Source: Halichondria panicea (taxonomy: Eukaryota; Porifera; Demospongiae; Suberitida; Halichondriidae). From it: 64,000 nt of DNA. Position 1 is the stretch's first letter; each line of letters begins with the position of its first letter. The stretch lies in the NCBI RefSeq assembly GCF_963675165.1, contig NC_087391.1:3584646-3648645 (forward strand), in the 5' to 3' direction. The notes beneath the pieces are model-generated. The model had not been told where the DNA came from, did not search any database, and was given only the letters and a program-made list of their open reading frames with translations. Positions 1-8,745 of this stretch are shown here, in pieces. The position numbers were made by a program, and so were the translations under genes.

Positions 1-95
1 TTGTACATACTTATACCTTTGTTCTTGTGCATTTTATCAGTTGTTGAATACGATTTCACTAAACTCAAATGTCTGCATGAACCTGCGACATAACA
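1..95 (+). repeat. 3' part of the 5' LTR
   Basis: Positions 1-95 match 4334-4428 base for base. The LTR ends in CA after a short ACATAACA. The promoter part of this LTR is outside the window. Confidence 0.95.
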
Positions 96-96
96 A

Positions 97-114
97 TTGG
101 CGACGAGGATTACA
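97..114 (+). other. candidate primer-binding site
   Basis: The 18 bases starting TTGGCGACGAGG follow the LTR end by one base, the normal place for the tRNA primer-binding site of a Ty3/gypsy element. I cannot name the priming tRNA from memory. Confidence 0.5.
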
Positions 115-140
115 ACGGCAACCAAACCAAGTACTACCCC

Positions 141-3100
141 ATGGCTCATCTCTCAATCGGCACTATTGGCTCCTTCCAACCCAGCACGGAGGATTGGAAA
201 GCGTATACAGAGCGACTTCAACTCTTTTTTGTCGCTAACGGCATTGATGACGCAGACATACGTCGTGCAACTCTTCTCACCGTGTGCGGACCGTCAACGT
301 ATGGACTCGTCCGTGATCTACTTGCTCCCGCAGCTCCTACCGAAAAAACATTCGAAGAACTTGTTGCTCTGGTTCAGGAACACCAGCAGCCTACACCCTC
401 ACCCATCGTCGAGAGGTACACCTTCTTTACAAGAGTACAACACTCAGGAGAGACGATCAATGACTATGTGGCCCAGCTCCGCAAGATTGCTAAACACTGC
501 CAGTTTGGCGAAACCCTCAACGACATGCTCCGAGACCGCATTGTTTGTGGATGTCGAGACAAGAAGCTCCAGTACAAGCTTTTGGCTGACCCTGCACTCA
601 CTTTTGACAGCGCTCTGGCTGTTGCAAAGGCATCGGAACTAGCTGATCGTGGCACCAGAAATCTCTCTGGACAGGACGCGTCTGTAAACCGTCTATTGGA
701 CAACCGTCGACGCAAGCCTCCACTCCCTCGGGAGAAACCTCCCTCAATTGGCCCAACACAACCGTGTTTTCGTTGTGGTGCAGCTCATCCGGCAACTACG
801 TGCAAGTTTCGCACAAGCACTTGTCACTACTGCAAGAAGCAAGGGCATATCTCAAAGGTCTGCAGAAAGAGAACAAGAGACTCAAAAGCAGACAAAACTG
901 CATCTAGATCTACTAACCAGCTGACTGGTTCTAATGATGATGATGAGGAGGACACAGATGAGTACAGCTTGTTCTACTCCTCCGCTGGCCGCACTCAGCC
1001 AATCACTGTACCTGTTACTCTCAATGGACTGGATACTACCATGGAAATTGACACAGGTGCAGCCCTCTCTGTGATGAATGAACACACGTACCGATCGCTG
1101 TGGCCTAAACGGAAGCCCCCTCTCAAACCCACTTCAATCCGACTCAAGACCTACACTGGTGAGCACATTGTGGTAAAGGGCATAATTCGTGTGCATGTTC
1201 TGTACCAAGCACAGCAGGCGGAATTGGATCTCCTTGTTGTCGCTGGCAAAGGACCCTCCTTGCTGGGACGAGACTGGCTGGAGAACCTAAGACTGGATTG
1301 GCAAAGCATTAAATACTCAACGACCGTGGCCGACGATCTCCAGGAGATCTTAGACAAGCATTCCACAGTGTTCGGGAAGGACCTCGGGCACATCAAGGAT
1401 GCTCCTGCTACTATTCATATTGATCCAGCGCACAAACCTCGATTTTGCAAGGCCCGTCCTGTTCCCTACTCTCGCCGCTCGAAGGTGGAGAAAGAAATCT
1501 CACGTCTCGAAGAACAAGGCGTTATTGAACCAGTGCAGTTCTCCGATTGGGCAGCTCCTGTCGTACCGGTGGTCAAGAAGGATGGCTCTATCCGACTGTG
1601 CGGTGACTACAAGGTTACTGTCAACACTGTGGCTAAACCTGACACTTACCCTCTACCTCGCATTGAGGACATCTTTGCCTCTCTGGCAAATGGTAAATCA
1701 TTTACTAAGTTAGACCTTGCACACGCCTACCAACAGATCTCACTGACGGAGGAATCCAAGGTCCTGACGACTGTCAACACTCACAAGGGTCTCTTTCGGT
1801 ATAACCGTCTACCGTTTGGGGTCTCAGCTGCTCCATCAATATTCCAACGAACCATGGAGAGCCTCATGCAGGGTCTACCTCACGTAGTGGTGTATATTGA
1901 CGACATCCTCGTGACAGGATCCACTGAAGAAGAGCACCTTCGCACTCTAGAAGAAGTCCTAGACAGACTTGAGAAGGCCGGAGCTCGCCTGAAACGTGAG
2001 AAATGCAGATTCATGCTTTCCATGGTGGAGTACCTAGGTCACCGGATCTCTGCTGACGGTCTCCAGCCCACGGACGCAAAAATCAAGGCATTGAAACAAG
2101 CACCCATTCCCCGGAATGTTACTCAGCTGAAGGCATTTCTAGGCCTCCTGAATTATTATGGCAAGTTTGTACCTAATCTCTCTACTCTGCTCGCCCCCCT
2201 TCACAAGTTACTACGAAAGGCTACTGCCTGGATTTGGGGCCCTGATCAGCAGAAGGCGTTCGACCAGGCCAAGCAAACCTTGACGTCAGACAGAGTCTTA
2301 GCACACTATGACCCATCTCTACCTCTCATCTTGGCATGTGATGCCTCGCCGTATGGAGTTGGAGCTGTGCTCTCTCATCGTTTCCCGGACGGCACCGAGA
2401 AACCTGTGGCCTTCATATCTCGCTCACTTGGTCCGGCTGAAAAGAAATACTCCCAGCTGGACAAAGAGGGGTTAGCTATTATTTTTGGTGTTAAACGTCT
2501 CCACCAATATCTGGTTGGCAGACAGTTTACCATATTGTCTGACCACAAGCCCCTGCAGCACCTGTTCAAAGAGAACGCAGGTGTACCTGTCCTGGCCTCA
2601 GCTCGACTTCAACGATGGGCACTCATCCTAGGCGCGTACAGCTACACGATCGAGTACAAGCCAGGACCAGACCATGCCAATGCTGATGTCTTCAGTCGTC
2701 TCCCTCTCCCAGAATGTGCTACCAAAGTACCGACCCCTGGAGAGAATATCCTGGCTATCAGCATGCTGGAATCCCTACCAGTCACGGCAAGAGAAATTAC
2801 ATCCTGGACAGAGAAGGATCCGGTCCTCTCTCGAGTTCGCCGTATGCTTGCTTCTGGCTGGAGAGACAATACCGACGCAGAACTCAAACCCTACCAGCAA
2901 CGACACACTCAACTTAGCCTCCACGATGGCTGTGTCATGTGGGGAAGTCGCGTGGTCATCCCACCTCCAGGAAGGGAGAGAATTCTCGAGGAACTGCATG
3001 AAGGACACCCGGGCATCTCGAAAATGAAGAGTCTCGCCCGATGTTTTGTATGGTGGCCCGGAATGGACAAAGCACTCGAAGAGAAAGTCAAGCTGTGTGA

Positions 3101-4058
3101 CGCCTGCCAGCGAACCAGGAAACTCCCTCCAGTGGCACCGATTCAACCCTGGGAATGGCCAGAACGCCCCTGGGCTAGGCTGCACATCGACTACGCTGGC
3201 CCTCTTCTCGGACACATGTTCTTGGTCGTAGTAGACGCCCACTCGAAGTGGATGGAGGTGAAAGCTGTACGGCACGCTACCACGGCTACTACCCTCACTG
3301 AACTCAGGTCGATCTTCGCGACTCACGGCATACCTGAATTGCTCGTGTCAGACAACGGATCAGTGTTCACCAGTGTTGAATTCAAGGACTTTGTAAAAAC
3401 ACAAGGAATTCGACACACTACCTCAGCACCATACCACCCCGCAACAAATGGATTGGCAGAACGAGCCGTCCAAACCTTCAAGGCTTACATGAAGAAAGCC
3501 CCTAATGCCCCACTCAGAGACAACCTATCTCAGTTTCTGTTTCAGTACAGAATGACGCCGCACTCCACAACAGGCATCTCCCCATCTGAGCTACTACTGA
3601 ATCGCCGACCTCGCTCTAAGCTTGACCTAGCTATCCCGAACCTGACTCAGAAAGTTCGCGCGAAACAGCTGAAGCAAAAGATTGGTCATGATCAGCATGC
3701 TGTGGCTCGGAAGTTCGATGTTGGAGACAAAGTCTATGTTTGTGATCTGCCCTCCAAGAAGGACTGGGTTCCCGGCACAATTGAAAGTACAGCTGGCCCT
3801 CTGTCTTTCAACGTTACCCTGATGACTGGTCAGACGTTTCGTCGACACGCAGATCATCTTCGCCCCCGCTCTACAGTCGAACAACAACCCCTGACTGATT
3901 GGACTGATATACCGGAACTAGATCATGATACCGAAACACCCGACTTGAACTCTGAACAATCACCACCACCACCAGCTGGCTCGACACTAGCAACTCCAAG
4001 TGTTCGTCGGTCAGCTCGAGCGACAACCGCTCCAGACTACCTTGTGGACCATTACTAG
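141..4058 (+). CDS. Gag-Pol polyprotein of the Ty3/gypsy element
   Basis: A single 1305-residue frame codes for everything the element needs to copy itself. Seen in order: a retrotransposon gag domain (about residues 1-190); two zinc knuckles from C209, the first CX2CX3HX4C (one residue shorter than usual) and the second canonical CX2CX4HX4C; an aspartic protease with DTGA at D304; reverse transcriptase with YIDD (Y585, D587, D588); RNase H with conserved CDAS and SDHKPLQ segments; an integrase with an HHCC zinc site and the DDE triad D1017, D1071, E1107 (35 residues between the last two). No chromodomain or envelope is seen. Gag and Pol are fused with no frameshift, so the ratio of the two must be set in another way. 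The start is the first ATG, in a fair context, 45 bp after the LTR. Confidence 0.95.
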   Translation: MAHLSIGTIGSFQPSTEDWKAYTERLQLFFVANGIDDADIRRATLLTVCGPSTYGLVRDLLAPAAPTEKTFEELVALVQEHQQPTPSPIVERYTFFTRVQHSGETINDYVAQLRKIAKHCQFGETLNDMLRDRIVCGCRDKKLQYKLLADPALTFDSALAVAKASELADRGTRNLSGQDASVNRLLDNRRRKPPLPREKPPSIGPTQPCFRCGAAHPATTCKFRTSTCHYCKKQGHISKVCRKRTRDSKADKTASRSTNQLTGSNDDDEEDTDEYSLFYSSAGRTQPITVPVTLNGLDTTMEIDTGAALSVMNEHTYRSLWPKRKPPLKPTSIRLKTYTGEHIVVKGIIRVHVLYQAQQAELDLLVVAGKGPSLLGRDWLENLRLDWQSIKYSTTVADDLQEILDKHSTVFGKDLGHIKDAPATIHIDPAHKPRFCKARPVPYSRRSKVEKEISRLEEQGVIEPVQFSDWAAPVVPVVKKDGSIRLCGDYKVTVNTVAKPDTYPLPRIEDIFASLANGKSFTKLDLAHAYQQISLTEESKVLTTVNTHKGLFRYNRLPFGVSAAPSIFQRTMESLMQGLPHVVVYIDDILVTGSTEEEHLRTLEEVLDRLEKAGARLKREKCRFMLSMVEYLGHRISADGLQPTDAKIKALKQAPIPRNVTQLKAFLGLLNYYGKFVPNLSTLLAPLHKLLRKATAWIWGPDQQKAFDQAKQTLTSDRVLAHYDPSLPLILACDASPYGVGAVLSHRFPDGTEKPVAFISRSLGPAEKKYSQLDKEGLAIIFGVKRLHQYLVGRQFTILSDHKPLQHLFKENAGVPVLASARLQRWALILGAYSYTIEYKPGPDHANADVFSRLPLPECATKVPTPGENILAISMLESLPVTAREITSWTEKDPVLSRVRRMLASGWRDNTDAELKPYQQRHTQLSLHDGCVMWGSRVVIPPPGRERILEELHEGHPGISKMKSLARCFVWWPGMDKALEEKVKLCDACQRTRKLPPVAPIQPWEWPERPWARLHIDYAGPLLGHMFLVVVDAHSKWMEVKAVRHATTATTLTELRSIFATHGIPELLVSDNGSVFTSVEFKDFVKTQGIRHTTSAPYHPATNGLAERAVQTFKAYMKKAPNAPLRDNLSQFLFQYRMTPHSTTGISPSELLLNRRPRSKLDLAIPNLTQKVRAKQLKQKIGHDQHAVARKFDVGDKVYVCDLPSKKDWVPGTIESTAGPLSFNVTLMTGQTFRRHADHLRPRSTVEQQPLTDWTDIPELDHDTETPDLNSEQSPPPPAGSTLATPSVRRSARATTAPDYLVDHY

Positions 4059-4104
4059 TTTGTAGTGAGTTATTTTATATGTTGATGTAACGCTTCCATC
4101 TAGT

Positions 4105-4115
4105 AGGGGAGGAAG
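4105..4115 (+). other. polypurine tract
   Basis: AGGGGAGGAAG sits directly before the TG that opens the 3' LTR, as expected for the plus-strand primer. Confidence 0.8.
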
Positions 4116-4428
4116 TGTAGTAATGTGCATAGTGTTTACTTTTAGTTGTGTTAATTAACTCATTTCCTGTGGTTAACTTTACTTCCTGTATTGTACTTTT
4201 CTGTTATTGTGGTTTCTGTTCGTTAGTAGGTTCTTTCTGTATAGTTGTTCTTTGTTCCCTTTGTGCCTAGCTATAGGGGCCCGCTCCAGGCGGCTCTTTG
4301 TGTATGGGAGCCTCTGCTCCACTGCCTTTTGTCTTGTACATACTTATACCTTTGTTCTTGTGCATTTTATCAGTTGTTGAATACGATTTCACTAAACTCA
4401 AATGTCTGCATGAACCTGCGACATAACA
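4116..4428 (+). repeat. 3' LTR (313 bp)
   Basis: It starts TGTAGT directly after the polypurine tract and ends CA at 4428, where host coding sequence resumes. Its last 95 bases equal the visible part of the 5' LTR. The next bases AAAAG (4429-4433) would be the target-site duplication, but the matching copy lies left of the window. Confidence 0.88.
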
Positions 4429-5120
4429 AAAAGGAAGCGGCAAAGAAGTCCCAAATGAAAGCTAAAGAGTTGAGCTTGATTAAGCAAGAGGTAACTAAAC
4501 AGAATCGAATTACATTTTGGGAGACTCAACTTACACAAATGCAACAGATTTCATCTAGCAATATTTCGTCCTTCATTGAGCAAAAAGAAGTTGAAGCGGC
4601 TGTGAAGATTCAGTCTTGTTGGCGTACACATGTTGCCAGGAAAACGTACAATCATCTCCGACAAAATGTTCACTTCAGTAACTATGCCATTGTCATACAG
4701 AGAGCTTTTCGCAGATACACGGAGAGAAAAACACACATGGCTGTCATCTCTGCTAGTCGATCACAGACATTTGCAAGGGCATTGCTTCAAAAAGAAATCA
4801 GCGAATACAGGAGTGGGGCGGCGTACTCATCTGAATCAGTAATTAGAGAGCTTCATGAGAATGTCCAAGAAACTCTTAAAGAGTTCTATTTGTTAAGACC
4901 AGTACAAAATCGATTGTTGAATCAACAAAAACTTGTAGTGACGCAGCTAGAAAGAAGCAGCACTTTACTAACTTCCGCTCCTATTCTTACCGATTCATTT
5001 TTAGTGAAGAATGTCACTAGAACATTTTCTTCAAGTTCTGCACAAATTGCTGATATGGCTCGGATGGCACACAGAGAAGAGCTCAAGACTACAAACTTAC
5101 CGTGGTGGAAGCGAACTTAA
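4429..5120 (+). CDS. IQCB1: IQCB1 (nephrocystin-5) C-terminal exon, interrupted by the retrotransposon
   Basis: About 230 codons run without an intron to a TAA. Two IQ calmodulin-binding motifs are visible, IQSCWRTHVARK (about 4610-4645) and IQRAFRRYTERK (about 4696-4731), inside long helical stretches. The end, REELKTTNLPWWKRT, resembles the C-terminal TTLKHIQAPWWKK region I recall for human NPHP5, and the helical part before it (IRELHENVQETLKEFY) also aligns. NPHP5 binds calmodulin and acts at the ciliary base. The upstream gene lies left of the window. No acceptor or pyrimidine tract follows the LTR, so the element appears to have landed inside this exon; the frame stays open from 4245 in the LTR into it. 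On this haplotype the protein should be truncated unless the LTR drives a chimeric message. Another IQ coiled-coil family member is possible but less likely. Confidence 0.78.
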
Positions 5121-5552
5121 TGATTAAAAATTAATATTGTGTATGTATGTATCAAGTATTAATATATACATGGCTATGAGTCAAGGCCCGAGATCATTGT
5201 CTACTACAGGGCCAATTAATAAACTGCTTGTGGTGCAAATTTCCATGTAATAACTTGTTGCCTTGAAAACCATATAGAAGAATGCGTATATACGAAGAAG
5301 AAAAAACCGGTAATTTGATCGATTTTGATGCCATTAACAGACTGACCACAGTGCAATACATATGTGCCATATATAAATTATAATTATTGGCACTGCTATA
5401 TATTTCCTTTAATCTCAGAGGTCAAAAGGCAACAAGAATGTATATATACCGGTACGTATGTGAACATGTTAATTAGAATTATCACTCAACAAAAAATGTA
5501 CAGTATAATACACATGCATGGTATAATTATAATATCAACCATTGTTAAGCTG
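5121..5552. other. gap between converging genes
   Basis: AT-rich sequence between the 3' ends of IQCB1 (+) and the caspase-like gene (-). I see no gene; it should hold both 3' untranslated regions. Confidence 0.6.
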
Positions 5553-7332
5553 TCACAGCTGCATATCATCTGCAAGTGGTACCCACCAGTAATACTTCAC
5601 AGGTACTTTGCAAATATCTCCCTGTAGTGTGTGTACACGTGCATGTGTGTGTGTACATGAGCTATACAAAATCAGGTATTTTTCTACAATACTTGAAAGT
5701 ATATAGTTACGTGCATGCTTATAATTATAGCATAAATTATAGCATAAATTATAGCATAAATTAAACTTACTTCCGGTTGATGAACAGGACAGGTGTCAAA
5801 CAAGCCATTTCCTGAGAGCTTGGTAAACTACACAAGGATAATAATGAAAACTCATATGCAAGAAAAAATTGACATACTTTTATTGACTCCATAGCATCTG
5901 CTCTCATAGAGGTTTCAGGTACATTCAATGTATCGTCAATTTCAATATTAGGAGAGTTTCGTTGTTCTCTGTTTACCTCCTTCCTCAACTGTTGTAGCTC
6001 ACTAACATCGACTTTATTCTCTTCAACCACACCAAGATAGAACTCCAAACTTTGTTCCATGTGGTCATGAGTTAGCCTGACATGGTAGAGTGAGTCTAAA
6101 GCCGTAGCAGTGTATAAGAAAGCAAGCAAAAAGTTACTGGCTTTATGTACATTTTCTCTATCATCAACAAACTGTATTGATGCAAAACTCCACATCATAA
6201 GACAAATAACAGCGTTTAGTATTTCATCTTGCAACAATCCTCGACTGGCAATCTCTTTCAAGCACTTCCCATCTTCTGTCATAGACCCGAGCCAATCAAG
6301 GCATAGACTACACAACTCCCCAATCTGGAAATTCATTCGTGTGAAGTACTGCGTCACAAAAGTGTACCTGTCAACTGACAGGAGGGATGCAGTGACGTCT
6401 TCTTTCGGCAAACCAGGAGAAATACTGTCTAGCAAACGATTAGAGGGAAGAGAGTTGACATCAAAGTATTTCAATACAGGTTGCATAGCTTTTATGCTTA
6501 GTCCGAAATCAGAACTATAGCAGACAAGAAAAGATGTAAGTGACCTACAAAGAATACTACACTCCTCAAATATTTTATGAATGGGAATTGTTCCACTAGC
6601 AAATGACATCACTCGAATAGCATAGGCCAGGAAGTACGCATAAACTGAATGGCCTAGGGGGCCTATTACCAGAGAAGTCTCAAAAGCAGTACAAGCACTA
6701 AGCACGTAAGTACCTGATCGCAAATTAAGATCGCAAGCAATTAGTTCATTAGCAAAACCACCCGCATAACAGCAATCGAGAGAAATAACAGCATACAGGG
6801 ATTGACAATCAACTTCATTGAGCCAGCTATTCAACATGTCTCCACTCAGAAAAGTGCTCCGCGAGTAATCAAAATCAGCTGGTGCAAGTCCCCACTCATT
6901 GCCAACCTTAATCCCATGCCCAGAGAAATGAAAGAACAAGATTCCATTTTTTCCAGTCATCTTAGCAGCAGCTTGAAAGCTATCCTTTATTCCCTCAATA
7001 GTGCACATGTCAAGATCTTTAGAGGCAGCGAATAACCGAACATTATCTTTTGGTAGCACATTTTGGTCAATTAGTGCCATACAAACCTGATGAGCATCCA
7101 ACACGGTCACAGAACTTAGAGTCTTCTTACTAAACCTGGGGTCAATTTGCTTATCGATGCCATACGCCACCATAAATGTTTGAGATGGGTCATACTGTAA
7201 GGAGTCCACTTTCTGATTTCCAATGAGGATAAAACTGCTCTCTAGGTCCACACTGTAGAGTCTTCTCAGGGCCGGTTTAGATCTACCTTTAGAGGAATCA
7301 GAAGCTCTGACACTAGACTGAGTTCCACCCAT
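5553..7332 (-). CDS. caspase-fold (C14, metacaspase-like) protease with myristoylation signal
   Basis: Three exons, 5878-7332, 5771-5827 and 5553-5621, join in frame to 526 residues. The catalytic pair of a clan CD protease is clear: H139 in FHFSGHG and C188 in LDCCYAGG, about 49 residues apart, each after a hydrophobic strand. DCCYAG resembles meta- and orthocaspases and not the QACRG of animal executioner caspases, so Arg/Lys cleavage preference is an inference. The N-terminus MGGTQSS fits the N-myristoylation rule (Gly2, Ser6), suggesting membrane attachment. No CARD, death-effector or NACHT domain is seen. After residue 300 lies a helical region of about 220 residues that I do not recognise. 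The 50-nt first intron and the last exon were placed by splice signals; the tail ends in WWVPLADDMQL. Confidence 0.85.
5724..5763. repeat. 12-bp tandem repeat
   Basis: ATTATAGCATAA is repeated three times plus four bases, inside the last intron of the caspase-like gene and ending two bases before its splice donor. Confidence 0.9.
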
Positions 7333-7633
7333 TTTTCATGAATTGTCAGCACAGTGGTTTGCACAACAGTACAGTACAGATGAGCACAAGCCTTTTATAG
7401 GTTGTTCAGCTGGGTATGAATCGTTGATGCTTTTTAGCTGAATACTTCATTAGCACTGCTAGCTAGATATACATGTAGATCTGTAGTGCATATGACAGTA
7501 AGGATTGGTACATCTATATACAATTAATTAAATGCACTACAGCTATATAGTTGTCTAGAACAACACAATATAATTAAGAAGTAGGTAGCAGACAATGACA
7601 TAAAACAAATACGAGATCAAAATTGTTATAAGT
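7333..7633. promoter_or_regulatory. upstream region of the caspase-like gene
   Basis: 300 bp between the start codon of the caspase-like gene and the stop codon of AP4S1, both on the minus strand. It must hold the promoter of the first and the 3' untranslated region of the second. No specific motif was recognised. Confidence 0.4.
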
Positions 7634-8601
7634 TCATTTGGATGCCTTTTCTAACACGGCGACTGGTGCTAATACCCTGTTCTTATTCGTTTCCACAATC
7701 TGTCCATTCATTATCATCTCATCCAGAATCATGTGAGCCTTGTCAATGTTGAACATTATCTTTATAATTTTTTAAGGAGGACAATAAAATTTATATTTTA
7801 ACAGGCATGCATACATTGTTAGGATACATCCAGCTCACACTGAAGGAAAATAATAGGTGAATTATTGTGACATAGCAAGCATGTGTTAAACTTACCACAC
7901 TTTCAAAGTATCTATCAAAAGTCTCTACGATGTTGTGAATGAACTCCAAAACACTCAATTCATTCTGAAGAAGTGTAATTATATCATAGTTTATGATAAT
8001 AATGCCATGTGCAGAACTACAATGGATTATGCGTCAGATACACAGCTCTAGGTTGGACAAACATGTCTTTTAAAAGACCCAGAACATTTATTGGAGCAAT
8101 GGGTAATTCCTCAAACATTGGTGTCAGCCTGCTCACATGGCGCTGTGACTACATCAACTACGTACGCACGACAAACAATGAAGTGGACACTCACCTCAGT
8201 GTTATCAACACCAATTATGAAGTAGAGAGATGCATATCTCCGGAATACGATTTTGAAGTTTTTATATTCCATGAAAGAACACTGTGTGTAGTAAAAACAT
8301 AACGTATAAAGCCATAGCTAGATCAATATAATAGTTTTACCCCCATACGTTATACGTGCATGCACAGCGTGGGTAGAGGAGTAAGGAGTAGAGTGATTGG
8401 TCTATGTGTCGGTTTGTGTTAAGAATGCCTATACGAGACCACCCCCCCTAGAATATAACTCACAGCATCTTCACTTCTAGCCAAGCATTTACGAACAATG
8501 TCAGCTTCAGTGGTAACTCTCTCTTCTACTGGTACATACTCATAATATTGGCTGACTCTGGTCTGACCCTGCTTGTTTACAAGAAGAACAAACTTCAACA
8601 T
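7634..8601 (-). CDS. AP4S1: AP-4 complex subunit sigma
   Basis: Five exons (8464-8601, 8195-8281, 7896-7964, 7828-7839, 7634-7759) give 143 residues; human AP4S1 has 144. The protein aligns over its whole length with human AP4S1: [15 protein letters not shown] at the start, [20 protein letters not shown] in the middle, [13 protein letters not shown], and [14 protein letters not shown] with [16 protein letters not shown] at the end. It is the small longin-fold subunit of the AP-4 adaptor coat, which sorts cargo such as ATG9A at the trans-Golgi. The fourth exon is only 12 nt and codes CELD; all introns are phase 0. An in-frame ATG lies nine codons upstream (8628), but the family starts at MxKF. 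It faces the SLC46-like gene head to head. Confidence 0.96.
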
Positions 8602-8745
8602 CTTGCAGCTTGTGCTTTGGCCACTCAAGTTTCGAGAGATGATGAATCCTGGGTTAGGCCACGCCCAATTAAGTTAGGTGTTGTTTGCTGAATCAGCACA
8701 TGCAAGGCCGAAAGGTGACCTTGCAATTGCAAGCGTAGCGCTGTC
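8602..8745. promoter_or_regulatory. divergent promoter AP4S1 / SLC46-like
   Basis: Only 144 bp separate the two start codons, so both genes probably share one bidirectional promoter. No TATA box was recognised. Confidence 0.6.

Larger units (their letters stand above)
1..4428 (+). mobile_element. Ty3/gypsy LTR retrotransposon (5' LTR cut by window edge)
   Basis: The element runs from inside its 5' LTR at the window edge to the end of the 3' LTR at 4428. Between the LTRs lie a primer-binding-site position, one uninterrupted gag-pol frame and a purine tract. Order protease, reverse transcriptase, RNase H, integrase identifies Ty3/gypsy rather than Ty1/copia. The 95 bp of 5' LTR visible here are identical to the last 95 bp of the 3' LTR, and the long frame has no stop, so the insertion looks recent and possibly still active. 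It lies in the same direction as, and inside, the coding sequence of an IQCB1 gene. Confidence 0.95.

Noticed and set aside
2775-3326. 183-codon minus-strand frame within gag-pol
   Set aside because: Antisense shadow of the integrase region.
8009-8302. 97-codon plus-strand open frame
   Set aside because: It is the antisense shadow of AP4S1 exon 2 and its introns; the minus strand gives the true conserved protein.
8602-8628. AP4S1 start nine codons upstream (MSGQSTSCK)
   Set aside because: Sigma subunits start directly with M[IL]KF; the upstream codons have no counterpart.
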